Shown here: in pieces, positions 12,100-20,357 of the stretch
How positions within the stretch are numbered: position 1 is the first letter of the stretch
How the letters are laid out: the number at the start of each line of letters is the position of its first letter
Assembly (NCBI GenBank): GCA_017445755.1
Contig: JAFSSE010000027.1
Coordinates: 31,190 to 95,189 of the forward strand
Source: Bacteroidales bacterium
GTDB lineage: Bacteria > Bacteroidota > Bacteroidia > Bacteroidales > UBA932
Direction: 5' to 3'
DNA length: 64,000 nt
The notes under the pieces: model-generated
What the model saw: only the letters and a program-made list of their open reading frames with translations
Told to the model about the DNA's origin: nothing
Databases searched by the model: none
Program-made: the position numbers and the translations under genes

Positions 12100-14015
12100 T
12101 CGTCGAAGTACATCGTCACCTTGTTCATAAGGTGGACCCTGTCCTTTCCGCGGACGTTGTGCTCATGGCAGGGATAAGGGAAATAGTCCAGCTGGACGCC
12201 ATTCTTGACGCATTCCCGGACAAAACTCAAGCTGTGCTCCCAGACTACTGTATTGTCGATTGCACCCTGGCAGATGAGGAGTTTTCCCTTGAGATTCTTC
12301 GCCTTTCCTATCAAGCTCGTCAGAGCGAAGCCCTCCGGATTGGTCTCCTCGGTATCCATGTAGCGCTCCCCGTACATGATTTCATACCATTTCCAGTCGA
12401 TTACGGGGCCGCCCGCGACACCGACCTTGAAGACTTCCGGATAAGTTGTCATCAGGGATATGGTCATGAATCCTCCGTAGCTCCAGCCATGGACGCCAAT
12501 GCGGTCCCTGTCCACGTAGGGGAGATCCATGAGCATCCGGACACCCACCATCTGGTCGGCCATTTCCTCCTGGCCGCAGCGGCGTTTGATCGCCTTCTCG
12601 TAGGCCGCCCCGCGGTTCTGGGTGCCGCGGTTGTCCTGGACATAAACGAGGTAACCCTTCTGTGCCATCAGCATTTCCCACATTCTGATGCCGCCAAGCC
12701 AGCTGTCCTGGACCAGCTGGGAATGGGGACCGCCATAGACGTAAACGATTACGGGATACTTCTTTGCCGGGTCGAAATTCAGGGGCTTTATCAGCCGGTA
12801 GTAGTTGTCGTATTTGCCGTCTGCGCTCTTTACTGTTCCGAAATCCGCTTCCGGGGTCGCGAAGCCATCGAGAGGGTCCTTGGCCTCGTGAAGGAGGATG
12901 TCAGATTTCCCGTCCGTGCTCCTTTGCCGCGTAATTCTCGGCGTATTGAAAGAGCTCCAGCTGTCGAAAAACTCGGAGCCGTCCTCTGCCATTGAAATCT
13001 GATGATACCCGCGTTCCGGGCTTAGATTCAGGGGCTTACCCACTTTCGCCTTTTTAACGGCCGCCTTCTTTGGAAGAGTAAGCGAAACCGAGAACAGGTG
13101 ATTCTCTACCGGGGAAACTTCGGCTGAGGTATAGAAAACCGTCCATCCTTTCTTTGTCTTGCAGCTTGCAACATAGGCGACGTCCGCATCCACCTCTGTC
13201 AGCCGCCGGATTGTCCCGAGCGTATCGACGAGATACAGGTTTCTGTATCCGTCGCGGTTGTCGGTCCGGTACAGGAAGACATCATTCCGCCCTTCGAGGA
13301 ATACAACCGGATCGAGGGGCTCTATCCAGGCGTCATTCTCTTCGGTAAGGACGGTCCCTATATAGTCCCCGGACACGGCGTTGTAACGGTTCAGCCGCAT
13401 CCTGTGCTGGGAACGGTCAACTACCTGGATATAAATTTGTTTTGAATCCCCGGACCAGGCGATATTGGTAAGGTAACGGTCCTCTTCAAAGTCATTTGCC
13501 TTAATGTGGACGGTCTTTCCCGAGGGAATGTCATATACAAGGAGGTCAATGCGCTCGGAGTCCATCCCGTTCATCGGGTACTTGATTGTCCGCAGGGATC
13601 CGGTGCGGGTGGTTATGTCAAGAAGTGGGAAGCCCGTAACCCTCGCTTCGTCCTTCCGGTAGAAGGCGAGTTTCTTACCGTCGGGGGAGAAGAAGACGCC
13701 CCCGTCGATGCCGAATTCATTCCGGCTGACGCTCGTTCCGAACGATACTTCCGGATTGTGGCTAAGGGCAACAGCAACAGTGTCAGGGCCGTTTGCGATA
13801 AAGAGACTGTTCCCTTTAAGGACGGGAGTCCATAGCGGTTCACTCTTATCCAAATGGTAGTAGTATTCTTCCGGATAGAGGGCCCGCCACAGGACTGCCT
13901 CTTCCATAGTCAGCATCTTTCCTTCCGGGCTCTCCGGACGGATATCTATAATTCCGCTCTGGGCATAGAGGGAGCAGGCCGCGAAGGCGGCAATGAGGGT
14001 AAGGACCTTTTTCAT
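12090..14015 (-). CDS. S9 family dipeptidyl-peptidase IV-like serine peptidase
   Basis: 641 residues with a signal peptide (MKKVLTLIAAFAACSLYAQ). The N-terminal part is a beta-propeller (about 40-390). The C-terminal alpha/beta-hydrolase domain carries the nucleophile in 'GWSYGGF' (Ser about 512), Asp about 587 in 'GAIDNTVV', and His about 619 in 'HEHNVRG'. Family members remove N-terminal dipeptides, often Xaa-Pro, from peptides in the periplasm or at the surface. It is shorter than typical 700-plus-residue DPP-IV, mostly in the propeller. It lies 3 nt downstream of a small membrane-protein gene, probably in one transcript. Confidence 0.88.
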   Translation of the reverse strand: MKKVLTLIAAFAACSLYAQSGIIDIRPESPEGKMLTMEEAVLWRALYPEEYYYHLDKSEPLWTPVLKGNSLFIANGPDTVAVALSHNPEVSFGTSVSRNEFGIDGGVFFSPDGKKLAFYRKDEARVTGFPLLDITTRTGSLRTIKYPMNGMDSERIDLLVYDIPSGKTVHIKANDFEEDRYLTNIAWSGDSKQIYIQVVDRSQHRMRLNRYNAVSGDYIGTVLTEENDAWIEPLDPVVFLEGRNDVFLYRTDNRDGYRNLYLVDTLGTIRRLTEVDADVAYVASCKTKKGWTVFYTSAEVSPVENHLFSVSLTLPKKAAVKKAKVGKPLNLSPERGYHQISMAEDGSEFFDSWSSFNTPRITRQRSTDGKSDILLHEAKDPLDGFATPEADFGTVKSADGKYDNYYRLIKPLNFDPAKKYPVIVYVYGGPHSQLVQDSWLGGIRMWEMLMAQKGYLVYVQDNRGTQNRGAAYEKAIKRRCGQEEMADQMVGVRMLMDLPYVDRDRIGVHGWSYGGFMTISLMTTYPEVFKVGVAGGPVIDWKWYEIMYGERYMDTEETNPEGFALTSLIGKAKNLKGKLLICQGAIDNTVVWEHSLSFVRECVKNGVQLDYFPYPCHEHNVRGKDRVHLMNKVTMYFDDYL

Positions 14016-14018
14016 TAC

Positions 14019-14453
14019 CTACAGGAAAAGCTGATTCTCCGGGGCCGGGGTGTATTCCGACCCGTAATTGATTCTTTCGACGGTCAGGACGCTGTCAACG
14101 ATGCTCTTTTCATAGCCGCGCCAGGGAATCCTGCCGAAATACTTCTTATAGTGGACTGTGATGCGGGATCCGGTCATGTTCAGCATCCGCTTTGCAAGCT
14201 CTTCGTCGTCCACGGAGAACTTGAATTCATTGGACTGAACGGTTCCGCCGCCATCCTTATGACCGTAACCGGTCAGAATCATGACCCCGCCATATGTCTT
14301 GAACACATAGCCGGTCTTGGCGATTTTATTGAGTTCACCGGTCTGGGTCCCTTCGGAGAAGACAAAGTAGAATTTAAAATAGATGAAGGCACCGAGGGCG
14401 AGAATCAGGATGAAGGAAATCCAGCCGAGGGTTCTTTTAGTCTTCTTTTTCAT
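14019..14453 (-). CDS. Small membrane-anchored protein of unknown function
   Basis: About 144 residues from ATG 14453 (MKKKTKRTLGW). A longer TTG start at 14480 falls inside the -7 box and is rejected. One strongly hydrophobic helix (about 10-28) after a basic N-terminus predicts an inner-membrane anchor with the rest periplasmic. The soluble part has 'GGVMILTGYGHKDGG' and 'VHYKKYFGRIPWRGYEKSIVD'. No family recognised. It is the promoter-proximal gene ahead of the S9 peptidase. Confidence 0.6.
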   Translation of the reverse strand: MKKKTKRTLGWISFILILALGAFIYFKFYFVFSEGTQTGELNKIAKTGYVFKTYGGVMILTGYGHKDGGGTVQSNEFKFSVDDEELAKRMLNMTGSRITVHYKKYFGRIPWRGYEKSIVDSVLTVERINYGSEYTPAPENQLFL

Positions 14454-14477
14454 GGTACGCTCGTAATTAAATCCATG

Positions 14478-14485
14478 CAAAGATA
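14478..14485 (-). promoter_or_regulatory. -7 box TATCTTTG for 14453-12090 genes
   Basis: Minus-strand TATCTTTG, with TTAG 20 nt further upstream standing in for TTTG. The predicted start is near 14471, about 18 nt before ATG 14453. Confidence 0.7.
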
Positions 14486-14506
14486 AGATTTATACGGGGA
14501 ATTAAC

Positions 14507-14514
14507 TAATTTTG
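14507..14514 (+). promoter_or_regulatory. -7 box TAATTTTG for CE2-like esterase
   Basis: Matches TAnnTTTG, 19 nt before ATG 14534. No clear -33 element. It forms a divergent promoter pair with the minus-strand box at 14478-14485. Confidence 0.55.
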
Positions 14515-14533
14515 CTGAAAACTGATACCATAG

Positions 14534-15664
14534 ATGAAAAAGATTCTTACCATCCTGCTCTGCACCCTCCTTTCCTTTGGGGCGATGGCCTCTAAAAAGA
14601 GCGCCGTAATTACTACCCCCGCGTCTGACAGCCGGATTACATATGTCGGCCGTACGCAGGTTTCCGGGGAGGACGTGTCCTTCGACTGGACCGGAACAAC
14701 GATTCGTATCGCCTTTCAGGGCGACGACCTCTCCGTCGTCCTCTCTGATACGGGAAAGGACTATTTCAATGTCTGGATTGACAGGGAGCCGGACGAAGAG
14801 GCGGATTTTGTCGCCCGTTTCAGCGGTGATACTACGGTTACCCTCTGCAACAGGGATTTCCTCAGGGCCCGTTATGGAAAGAAAATACCCGCTGTCCATA
14901 CTGCCGTCCTTGGTAAGCGGACGGAAGGGGAGCAGGGAAAGGTGACGGTCCATTCATGGATCAGCTCCGCACCCCTCCTTCAAGCCGAGCCGATCCGGGA
15001 GCGCCTCATCGAGTTCATCGGGGATTCATATACCTGTGGTTTCGGAAGCGAAAACAGTGTCGCGACGGATCCTTTCAAGCCGGAGACCGAGAACGAGAAC
15101 AAGGCCTTCGGGGCCATTGTAGCCCGGTATTTCGGAGCTGACGCCTTCGTGATTGCCCATTCCGGAATGGGCGTGAACCGCAATTACAACGACAAACTCC
15201 GCGGCTACACAATGGCAGACCGTTATCTGAACGTCTTTGACAACGGTTTCGATAAGGTCGAAGGAGCCCCGCTATGGAACCCCGCTTCAGCCCCGAAACC
15301 GGACGTAACCGTGATTAACCTTGGGGCCAACGACTTCTCTACGGGAAGGCAGCCGCAGTATCCGCTTTTCCGGAACGACTATATCCGTATCCTGAAGGCG
15401 GTAAAGGATTTCTATGGCGAGGACCATCCCGTCATCTGCATCTCCTCCCATGTCAACAACTATCCCTATATCAGGGATGCCGTTGAGGCGGCCGGACTGA
15501 AGAGGGTCTGCTGCTATGGTGTCGGAGACGGAACCTTCGACCCCTCCGAGCGGGGGGCCGCTTCCCATCCTTCATATTCTGCCCACAGGAAGCTGGCCTA
15601 TTGCCTTATTCCCTATATCGCTACAGCTACCGGCTGGCCACTTACTGACAAGGAAGTTCGGTAG
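14534..15664 (+). CDS. Secreted SGNH/GDSL esterase, carbohydrate esterase family 2-like
   Basis: 376 residues with a signal peptide (MKKILTILLCTLLSFGAMA). An N-terminal jelly-roll-like domain (about 30-150) precedes an SGNH hydrolase domain, the layout of CE2 acetyl esterases. 'FIGDSYTCGFGSE' contains the nucleophile (Ser165), 'VINLGANDF' is the conserved Asn block, and 'ASHPS' supplies the His (about 345). The Asp that usually precedes this His in SGNH enzymes is absent, which fits the Ser-His dyad described for CE2. Probably deacetylates plant polysaccharide. The last 31 codons overlap the convergent gene. Confidence 0.8.
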   Translation: MKKILTILLCTLLSFGAMASKKSAVITTPASDSRITYVGRTQVSGEDVSFDWTGTTIRIAFQGDDLSVVLSDTGKDYFNVWIDREPDEEADFVARFSGDTTVTLCNRDFLRARYGKKIPAVHTAVLGKRTEGEQGKVTVHSWISSAPLLQAEPIRERLIEFIGDSYTCGFGSENSVATDPFKPETENENKAFGAIVARYFGADAFVIAHSGMGVNRNYNDKLRGYTMADRYLNVFDNGFDKVEGAPLWNPASAPKPDVTVINLGANDFSTGRQPQYPLFRNDYIRILKAVKDFYGEDHPVICISSHVNNYPYIRDAVEAAGLKRVCCYGVGDGTFDPSERGAASHPSYSAHRKLAYCLIPYIATATGWPLTDKEVR

Positions 15665-17224
15665 ATTCATTTCCTCCAGCCGCAGAAGCAGCCGGACTGA
15701 GGATAGGGAACAGTTTATCCAGAAGGTCCTGTGGCTATTCCGGACCGGGTCGCGGTAATCGAGGGTCGTCGGCATCTGGCCGCTTCCGGCGATCTGGTTG
15801 ATTGTCAGACCGTCTGCAAGGGCCAGGGCCTTGGCCAGGCAGAGCTCGTCCCCCGTATGCTCATATAAGTCGAGAAGGGCGTTGGCAACGTTGCAGGAAC
15901 TGTTGTCGACGGGAGTTTCGTAGTGGTACTGCTCGTGGACGCATGGGACACTGACGTGCGGAATGCCGTTCTTGCGTGGGAGAGAGCGCCAGTGGACAAA
16001 CTGGTCTTCGCTGAAACGGACGAGGTCGAATGCGTTTTCAAGGTCTTCCGCCGTGACCTTGTCCTCATGGAGGATACATGAAGCGAAGGGAGAGGCGGTG
16101 CAGTTCGTAAGGTTCTGGTAGGGCTCGACATCGACCCCGACATCCTCGAACTGGCCGGTGAGGTCGAAGGTCTTGAGGGCGTGCTCCTTCATCCAGCCGA
16201 AGGCCTTCTCCTTCATGGGAGTGAAGTCCATGATGCCGTACTGTTTCTCGAGGCGCTGGACAAAGCGGACGACAGGAGCGAGCATGGCCTTTGACCCGTT
16301 GACGGGTTCTCCGCTTTCAAAATGGACCTTGATAGGGAAGGAGCCGTCTTCACCCTGGATTTTTGCGTAGGTATCTGCAATCTTAAGGGCCCTGTCGAGG
16401 TAGAGGGAATCGGAGGTCTCGTCATAGAGGTCGAGGAAGGCCTGGGCGGAATAGAGGGCGTCCATAGTCATGGTCAGCCCCTGATTCTTCTTGGAGGCGA
16501 TGAGGTCCTGATAGTAAGTGGGAGGGAAAAACGCCAGTACATCACCCTCGGGGCGGCTTTCTGAGATAAGGAAGGCGGCTGCGTTCCGGGCGATGGCAAG
16601 GGCGTCCTCCCGGAGCTCCGGATAAAGCCGGGCGATGAAGCACTCGTTGGAGATGGTCGCCCCGATTATCTTGTTCGCATAGGTATTGTGCTTATAGCTC
16701 ATGTCCGGAACCGGCCCGTTTTTCCATGCGAGGACCTGGGGCATCTGATGGACATAGAGGAGGGCCATGCGGGCGGCCTGGCCATAGGGACGCGCCTTGG
16801 CGGGATAGGGTCCCTCGAAGGGATAATCCCGGAGGAAATCCCTTTCCCCAGCGACACCCATGACCTCTCCGTCGGAAGAGAGGGCTTCAACCTTCAGATG
16901 GACCTTCCCGACAGGAATATCGTTCCAGACGGGGGAGAGGGCCGCTGTCGGGGCCTTTGCCTCGAAACTCCATGAATCCTCCCCGCCACTTATCGTAAAA
17001 CGGTACAGGACAGCTCCTTCCGTCTCAGCGAAGTTGAAGGCGGGGGCATATATGAATTTCTTGGCGTAACCGTTCCAGAAAGGATTCCTGCCCTCATATC
17101 CGGGCCGGACGGGAACGAGGTATTCCTTCTCCGCCTGGCGGTTGAGTTTTTCCATCTTGTTTTCATTTCTCCCGCAGGAGAACAGCAGGGCCGCGGATAC
17201 GGCCAGAAGAATTATTTTTCTCAT
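15572..17224 (-). CDS. Lipoprotein with six-hairpin glycosidase-like fold
   Basis: About 550 residues from ATG 17224 (MRKIILLAVSAALLFSC), a lipoprotein signal with Cys17; the upstream in-frame extension is not needed. An N-terminal region of about 115 residues looks like a beta-sandwich. It is followed by a long helical domain with aromatic-rich loops ('TYANKIIGATISNE', 'DALYSAQAFLDLYDET', 'DNSSCNVANALLDLYE') like (alpha/alpha)6-barrel sugar enzymes. The exact glycoside hydrolase, lyase or epimerase family is not identified. Its last 31 codons overlap the CE2-like esterase on the other strand by 93 bp. It lies 8 nt downstream of the NamZ-like gene. Confidence 0.6.
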   Translation of the reverse strand: MRKIILLAVSAALLFSCGRNENKMEKLNRQAEKEYLVPVRPGYEGRNPFWNGYAKKFIYAPAFNFAETEGAVLYRFTISGGEDSWSFEAKAPTAALSPVWNDIPVGKVHLKVEALSSDGEVMGVAGERDFLRDYPFEGPYPAKARPYGQAARMALLYVHQMPQVLAWKNGPVPDMSYKHNTYANKIIGATISNECFIARLYPELREDALAIARNAAAFLISESRPEGDVLAFFPPTYYQDLIASKKNQGLTMTMDALYSAQAFLDLYDETSDSLYLDRALKIADTYAKIQGEDGSFPIKVHFESGEPVNGSKAMLAPVVRFVQRLEKQYGIMDFTPMKEKAFGWMKEHALKTFDLTGQFEDVGVDVEPYQNLTNCTASPFASCILHEDKVTAEDLENAFDLVRFSEDQFVHWRSLPRKNGIPHVSVPCVHEQYHYETPVDNSSCNVANALLDLYEHTGDELCLAKALALADGLTINQIAGSGQMPTTLDYRDPVRNSHRTFWINCSLSSVRLLLRLEEMNLPNFLVSKWPAGSCSDIGNKAIGQLPVGRI

Positions 17225-17232
17225 ATAAGGTG

Positions 17233-18300
17233 TTATTTCATGCGGACCGGGGCGTCGTCGTACAGGGTGAACTTCTTTGCCTTCCGGATCCACTTCTGCT
17301 CTTCTGTCTTAATGTGCTCTTTGGCTATGTCGAAGGTGATATTTCCCTTGATGTACTGCTCGAGGACCGGGTCTGAAAGCTTGACATAGAAATCTTCCGA
17401 AATCCGAAACATGGGGTAGGTCTCGGAGAAATAGCGTATCAGGCGGAGGGTGTGCATCAGGGAGTGGTAGTTCTCGCCGGGGAGCAGCATGATCTGGTAT
17501 CCGAAGCAGCGCGTTCCGGCGTAGAGCCCTGCCGAGGGGGTGAAGGAACAGGGGCGCATCAGGGCACCCTTGTCCTCCGGAAGGGCGTCTTTCCGGCTCG
17601 GCTTGATGAACGGCGCGCCAATGTACTCATAGGGGCGGGAGGTGCCGATGCCGGGATTGATGTTGGTGTTGTTCCACAGGCCGCCTCCGCTGTAAACGTA
17701 TGCGGTGAAAAGCCCGGGAATGTCTGAGGCGGGCGCGATGGTCCATGGCATGAACTGCCGTGAAACGTCGCTGGCCATGGCGGAGATAATGTGCAGGGCG
17801 AACCTGGCGCCTATTTCCGAGTAGTAAAGGTTGCAGAGTTCTCCGAGGGTGAGGCCATGCCTGTGGGCGACCTTCGGGACGTAGAGCTCGCAGGTTACGG
17901 ACGGGATTGTCCCCTCTACGACCCTTCCTGCCGGGTTTATATGGTCCACTATGTAGAGCGACGGGGCTTCATCGTCGAGGAGGTTCAGCATGTCCATAAG
18001 GTGCATGACATCCTTCGTGTAATTGAAGTACCGCGTACCTACATCCTGGATTTCTACGACGACTCCGTTGAGGCGGCGGAGCTGTTCCATGTCACAGGCG
18101 ATATGGTTGGTTCCGGGTGTCAGTTCGGCCTCTTTGGGGCTGAATACCGTCTCAAGGTTCCCCCTTTCTGCGAAGAGGTCGTACATCCACCTGCGTTCGG
18201 CGGGGTCCCAGCTGTTCTGGGTGCAGAAACAGCCGATCCGACCTTCCCGGAGCGTCCTGTCCAGCTGGTCCTGCAGCGGGGTAGTGCGGAATGAAAACAT
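17233..18300 (-). CDS. NamZ-like exo-beta-N-acetylmuramidase (DUF1343)
   Basis: 355 residues. Matches DUF1343 in 'VVEIQDVGTRYFNYTKDVMHL', 'YIVDHINPAGRVVEGT', 'VAHRHGLTLGELCNLY' and 'NINPGIGTSRPYEYIGAPF'. Characterised members remove terminal MurNAc from peptidoglycan fragments. Unlike most relatives this protein has no signal peptide, starting directly in the catalytic fold, and its ATG overlaps the stop of the upstream GlmM-like gene (TAATG). That coupling suggests cytoplasmic amino-sugar recycling, though an alternative upstream start is impossible without entering glmM. Confidence 0.85.
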   Translation of the reverse strand: MFSFRTTPLQDQLDRTLREGRIGCFCTQNSWDPAERRWMYDLFAERGNLETVFSPKEAELTPGTNHIACDMEQLRRLNGVVVEIQDVGTRYFNYTKDVMHLMDMLNLLDDEAPSLYIVDHINPAGRVVEGTIPSVTCELYVPKVAHRHGLTLGELCNLYYSEIGARFALHIISAMASDVSRQFMPWTIAPASDIPGLFTAYVYSGGGLWNNTNINPGIGTSRPYEYIGAPFIKPSRKDALPEDKGALMRPCSFTPSAGLYAGTRCFGYQIMLLPGENYHSLMHTLRLIRYFSETYPMFRISEDFYVKLSDPVLEQYIKGNITFDIAKEHIKTEEQKWIRKAKKFTLYDDAPVRMK

Positions 18301-19712
18301 TATCCGATGATTTTGCGGGCGATTCCGATTACTTCTGAGGCAAGGGCCTCGGCCACATCAAGTGTCGGCGCCTCGGCGTAAATGCGGATGATGGGCTCGG
18401 TGTTGGAGCGGCGGAGATGGACCCACTTGCGCTCCTTCTCGAAGCTGATTTTCACGCCGTCAATCGTATTTACATCCTCTTTCTCGAAGGTTTTCTTCAT
18501 CTGGTCCAGAATCCTGTCAATCAGGGCGGTATCGGAAAGATCGATACGGTTTTTGGCTATGGCGTACTGCGGGTAGGTCTTCTTCAGCTCGCTGACAGTC
18601 ATTTTCTTATGGGCGAGGTTGGAAAGGAAGAGGGCGACGCCGACCATAGCATCCCTTCCGGTATGGAGAGCCGGATAAATGACACCTCCATTGCCTTCTC
18701 CGCCGATCAGGGCGCCCACCTCGTGCATCTTCGTAGTAACGTTGACCTCACCGACTGCGGCGGCGTAGTACTTCCCGCCGTGTTTCTCAGTTACGTCGCG
18801 AAGGGCGCGGGTAGAGGAGAGGTTGGAAACGGTCGCAATGGGTTTTCCCTCTTTCTCGGCGAGTGAGCAGAGGTAGTCCGCAACGCTGACGAGGGTATAT
18901 TCTTCGACGAAGGGCTCTCCGTTTTCCATTATGAAGGCGAGCCGGTCAACATCCGGATCGACGGACACCCCGAGATCCGCTTTCTCGCGGACAACTGTCG
19001 CTGAGAGATCCGTCAGGTTGGCCGGAAGGGGCTCCGGATTGTGGGCGAAATTACCGGTCGGGTTGCAGTTCAGTTCGATGCACCTTACTCCGAGGCGTTT
19101 CAGAAGACGTGGCATTATAATGCCGCCGACGGAGTTGATGGCGTCCACGACAACCGTGAATTTTGCGGCCTTTATGGCTTCGACATCTACAGAGGGGAGG
19201 GCGAGTACTGCATCGAGGTGCCTGTCGGTGAAATCCTCTTCTTCAACTGTCCCGAGCTGGTCCACTTCTGAGAAGCTGAAGTTCTCGGTTTCCGCCAGAT
19301 CCAGGATTGCCTGTCCTTCGGCCGCCGTCAGGAATTCTCCCTTGTCATTGAGTAGTTTCAGGGCATTCCACTGCCGGGGATTGTGGGAGGCGGTCAGGAT
19401 GATTCCGCCGTCAGCCCCGGCAAAAGTGACGGCCATTTCCGTTGTCGGGGTGGATGCAAAGCCGCATTTTACCACGTCCACGCCGCAGCTTATCAGGGTC
19501 CCGACCACAAGATTCTCAACCATTTCCCCGGAGAGACGGGCGTCTTTTCCGACGACAATCTTATACTTCTCGCCGTTCGGCACGGGTTTCCTGGAAGGGA
19601 GGGTTTCGCAGTAGGCGTATGTGAATTTTACGATATCAAGGGGAGTCAGAGCGCTGCCCGGCGCACCACCGATAGTGCCTCTGATGCCGGAGATGGATTT
19701 AATGAGGGTCAT
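18300..19712 (-). CDS. glmM: Phosphohexomutase, probable phosphoglucosamine mutase
   Basis: About 470 residues from ATG 19712 (MTLIKSISGIRGTIGG). The phosphoserine loop is 'TASHNPRQWN', the metal-binding loop 'DPDVDRLAF', the sugar-binding region 'GGEGNGGVIYP', and the phosphate-binding loop 'RRSNTEPIIRIY'. GlmM isomerises glucosamine-6-P to glucosamine-1-P for UDP-GlcNAc; a phosphomannomutase/phosphoglucomutase role cannot be excluded by eye. Translational overlap with namZ-like supports an amino-sugar function. The longer frame to 19835 runs into tRNA and is rejected. Confidence 0.8.
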   Translation of the reverse strand: MTLIKSISGIRGTIGGAPGSALTPLDIVKFTYAYCETLPSRKPVPNGEKYKIVVGKDARLSGEMVENLVVGTLISCGVDVVKCGFASTPTTEMAVTFAGADGGIILTASHNPRQWNALKLLNDKGEFLTAAEGQAILDLAETENFSFSEVDQLGTVEEEDFTDRHLDAVLALPSVDVEAIKAAKFTVVVDAINSVGGIIMPRLLKRLGVRCIELNCNPTGNFAHNPEPLPANLTDLSATVVREKADLGVSVDPDVDRLAFIMENGEPFVEEYTLVSVADYLCSLAEKEGKPIATVSNLSSTRALRDVTEKHGGKYYAAAVGEVNVTTKMHEVGALIGGEGNGGVIYPALHTGRDAMVGVALFLSNLAHKKMTVSELKKTYPQYAIAKNRIDLSDTALIDRILDQMKKTFEKEDVNTIDGVKISFEKERKWVHLRRSNTEPIIRIYAEAPTLDVAEALASEVIGIARKIIG

Positions 19713-19729
19713 ACAGCTTCTAATTTTCA

Positions 19730-19737
19730 CAAATTTA
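19730..19737 (-). promoter_or_regulatory. -7 box TAAATTTG for glmM-namZ operon
   Basis: Minus-strand TAAATTTG 17 nt before ATG 19712. Only a weak -33 (T-rich) lies 19-20 nt upstream. It is divergent from the tRNA promoter. Confidence 0.55.
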
Positions 19738-19746
19738 GCAAAATAA

Positions 19747-19777
19747 TTTGCATGTTGAAAAAAAATCCCTACCTTTG
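19747..19777 (+). promoter_or_regulatory. tRNA-Glu promoter, consensus -33/-7
   Basis: TTTG (19747-19750), a 19-nt spacer and TACCTTTG (19770-19777): a full match to the Bacteroidota consensus, ending 20 nt before the mature tRNA. Confidence 0.85.
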
Positions 19778-19797
19778 CAGTCCCTTCAAGGGAATCT

Positions 19798-19872
19798 GCT
19801 GGGTTCGTATAACGGTTAGTACTCGAGATTCTCAATCTCGCAATAGGAGTTCGATTCTCCTACCCAGTACCA
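19798..19872 (+). tRNA. tRNA-Glu, anticodon CTC, CCA encoded
   Basis: Acceptor stem GCTGGGT/ACCCAGT with one G-U pair, discriminator A and encoded CCA. The anticodon arm is CGAGA-TTCTCAA-TCTCG with anticodon CTC at 19831-19833. The T arm is AGGAG-TTCGATT-CTCCT. Length 75 nt including CCA. It reads GAG. Confidence 0.93.
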
Positions 19873-19875
19873 AAA

Positions 19876-19903
19876 ATGCCTCTGCAATATGTTGCAGGGG
19901 CAT
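19876..19903 (+). terminator. Hairpin after tRNA-Glu
   Basis: A 12-bp stem (one G-U pair), ATGCCTCTGCAA with TTGCAGGGGCAT and loop TATG, starting 4 nt after CCA. The following bases are not a clear T-run, so it may be a processing or pause structure rather than a strong terminator. Confidence 0.6.
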
Positions 19904-19971
19904 TGTTAGTATATAATGTGCCTATATTGCCCTACCAAGTTATTCGTTCGATTGCTTTTGCATCATTACCT

Positions 19972-20049
19972 AAAAAAAAGAGTTGAGATTTCTCTTCAAC
20001 CCTTTTCCGACCGGGGACGCCCCAGTCCATTAGATTGGATTTGCCAATC
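19972..20049 (-). ncRNA. Small RNA candidate, about 78 nt, three stem-loops
   Basis: On the minus strand, a consensus promoter at 20055-20085 predicts a start at about 20048-20049, exactly where the first stem begins. Three hairpins follow: GATTGG/CCAATC (20033-20049), GACTGGGG/CCCCGGTC with a 3-nt loop (20009-20027), and GTTGA..TCAAC with a GAAA tetraloop (19982-20000, extended by two pairs), ending in eight U (19972-19979). This is a complete transcription unit for an intrinsic-terminated sRNA. Alternative: a 25-codon ORF (ATG near 20107, stop near 20030, AGGAG upstream) crosses the promoter. Not 6S, SRP RNA or tmRNA by its motifs. Confidence 0.7.
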
Positions 20050-20054
20050 CGTTG

Positions 20055-20085
20055 CAAATATAAGAAATCTTTTTGGTTCTACAAA
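20055..20085 (-). promoter_or_regulatory. Consensus promoter of the sRNA candidate
   Basis: Minus-strand TTTG (20082-20085), 19-nt spacer, TATATTTG (20055-20062). Confidence 0.8.
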
Positions 20086-20189
20086 TTTTCTTTTTCAATG
20101 GACTCATAAAGGGCTCCTATTTCAATGACTGATAAGTGTATTATTGCTCAAAAAAGCGCACCGGGACATATGGAATCTAGCCCCCGAAT

Positions 20190-20205
20190 TCACAAAACAT
20201 TGTGA
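20190..20205. promoter_or_regulatory. Operator-like palindrome 1 upstream of HipB-like gene
   Basis: TCACAA-N4-TTGTGA, perfect 6-bp arms. The half-site TTGTGATTT recurs in the second palindrome. Confidence 0.55.
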
Positions 20206-20225
20206 TTTTTGTTGTAAAATTCAAA

Positions 20226-20269
20226 AAATCACGATATTTTTACGGTAAAATAACAATATATTGTGATTT
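20226..20269. promoter_or_regulatory. Operator-like palindrome 2 upstream of HipB-like gene
   Basis: AAATCACGATAT (20226-20237) and ATATTGTGATTT (20258-20269), 12-bp arms with one mismatch and a 20-nt spacer. It shares the TTGTGATTT half-site with palindrome 1; likely autoregulatory sites for the HTH protein (inference). Confidence 0.55.
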
Positions 20270-20357
20270 CCGAGAAGAGCAAAAGTATTGTTAAAAGGAT
20301 ATGTTCCGGACAGCTATCTTGACGCATACAGATACAGACGAATAACCTTGCAGTAAT

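Larger units (their letters stand above)
19873..20357. other. AT-rich accessory strip downstream of tRNA
   Basis: 485 bp between tRNA-Glu and the HipB-like gene, visibly lower in GC than the flanks. It contains the tRNA-side hairpin, the minus-strand sRNA unit and the operator-like repeats, listed separately. No integrase, insertion sequence or repeat of the tRNA 3' end was seen, so an origin by integration at the tRNA is only a possibility. Confidence 0.5.

Noticed and set aside
20030-20107. 25-codon minus-strand ORF with AGGAG upstream, overlapping the sRNA promoter
   Set aside because: No sequence family, Shine-Dalgarno use is weak in this phylum, and the perfect promoter lies inside it; kept only as an alternative.
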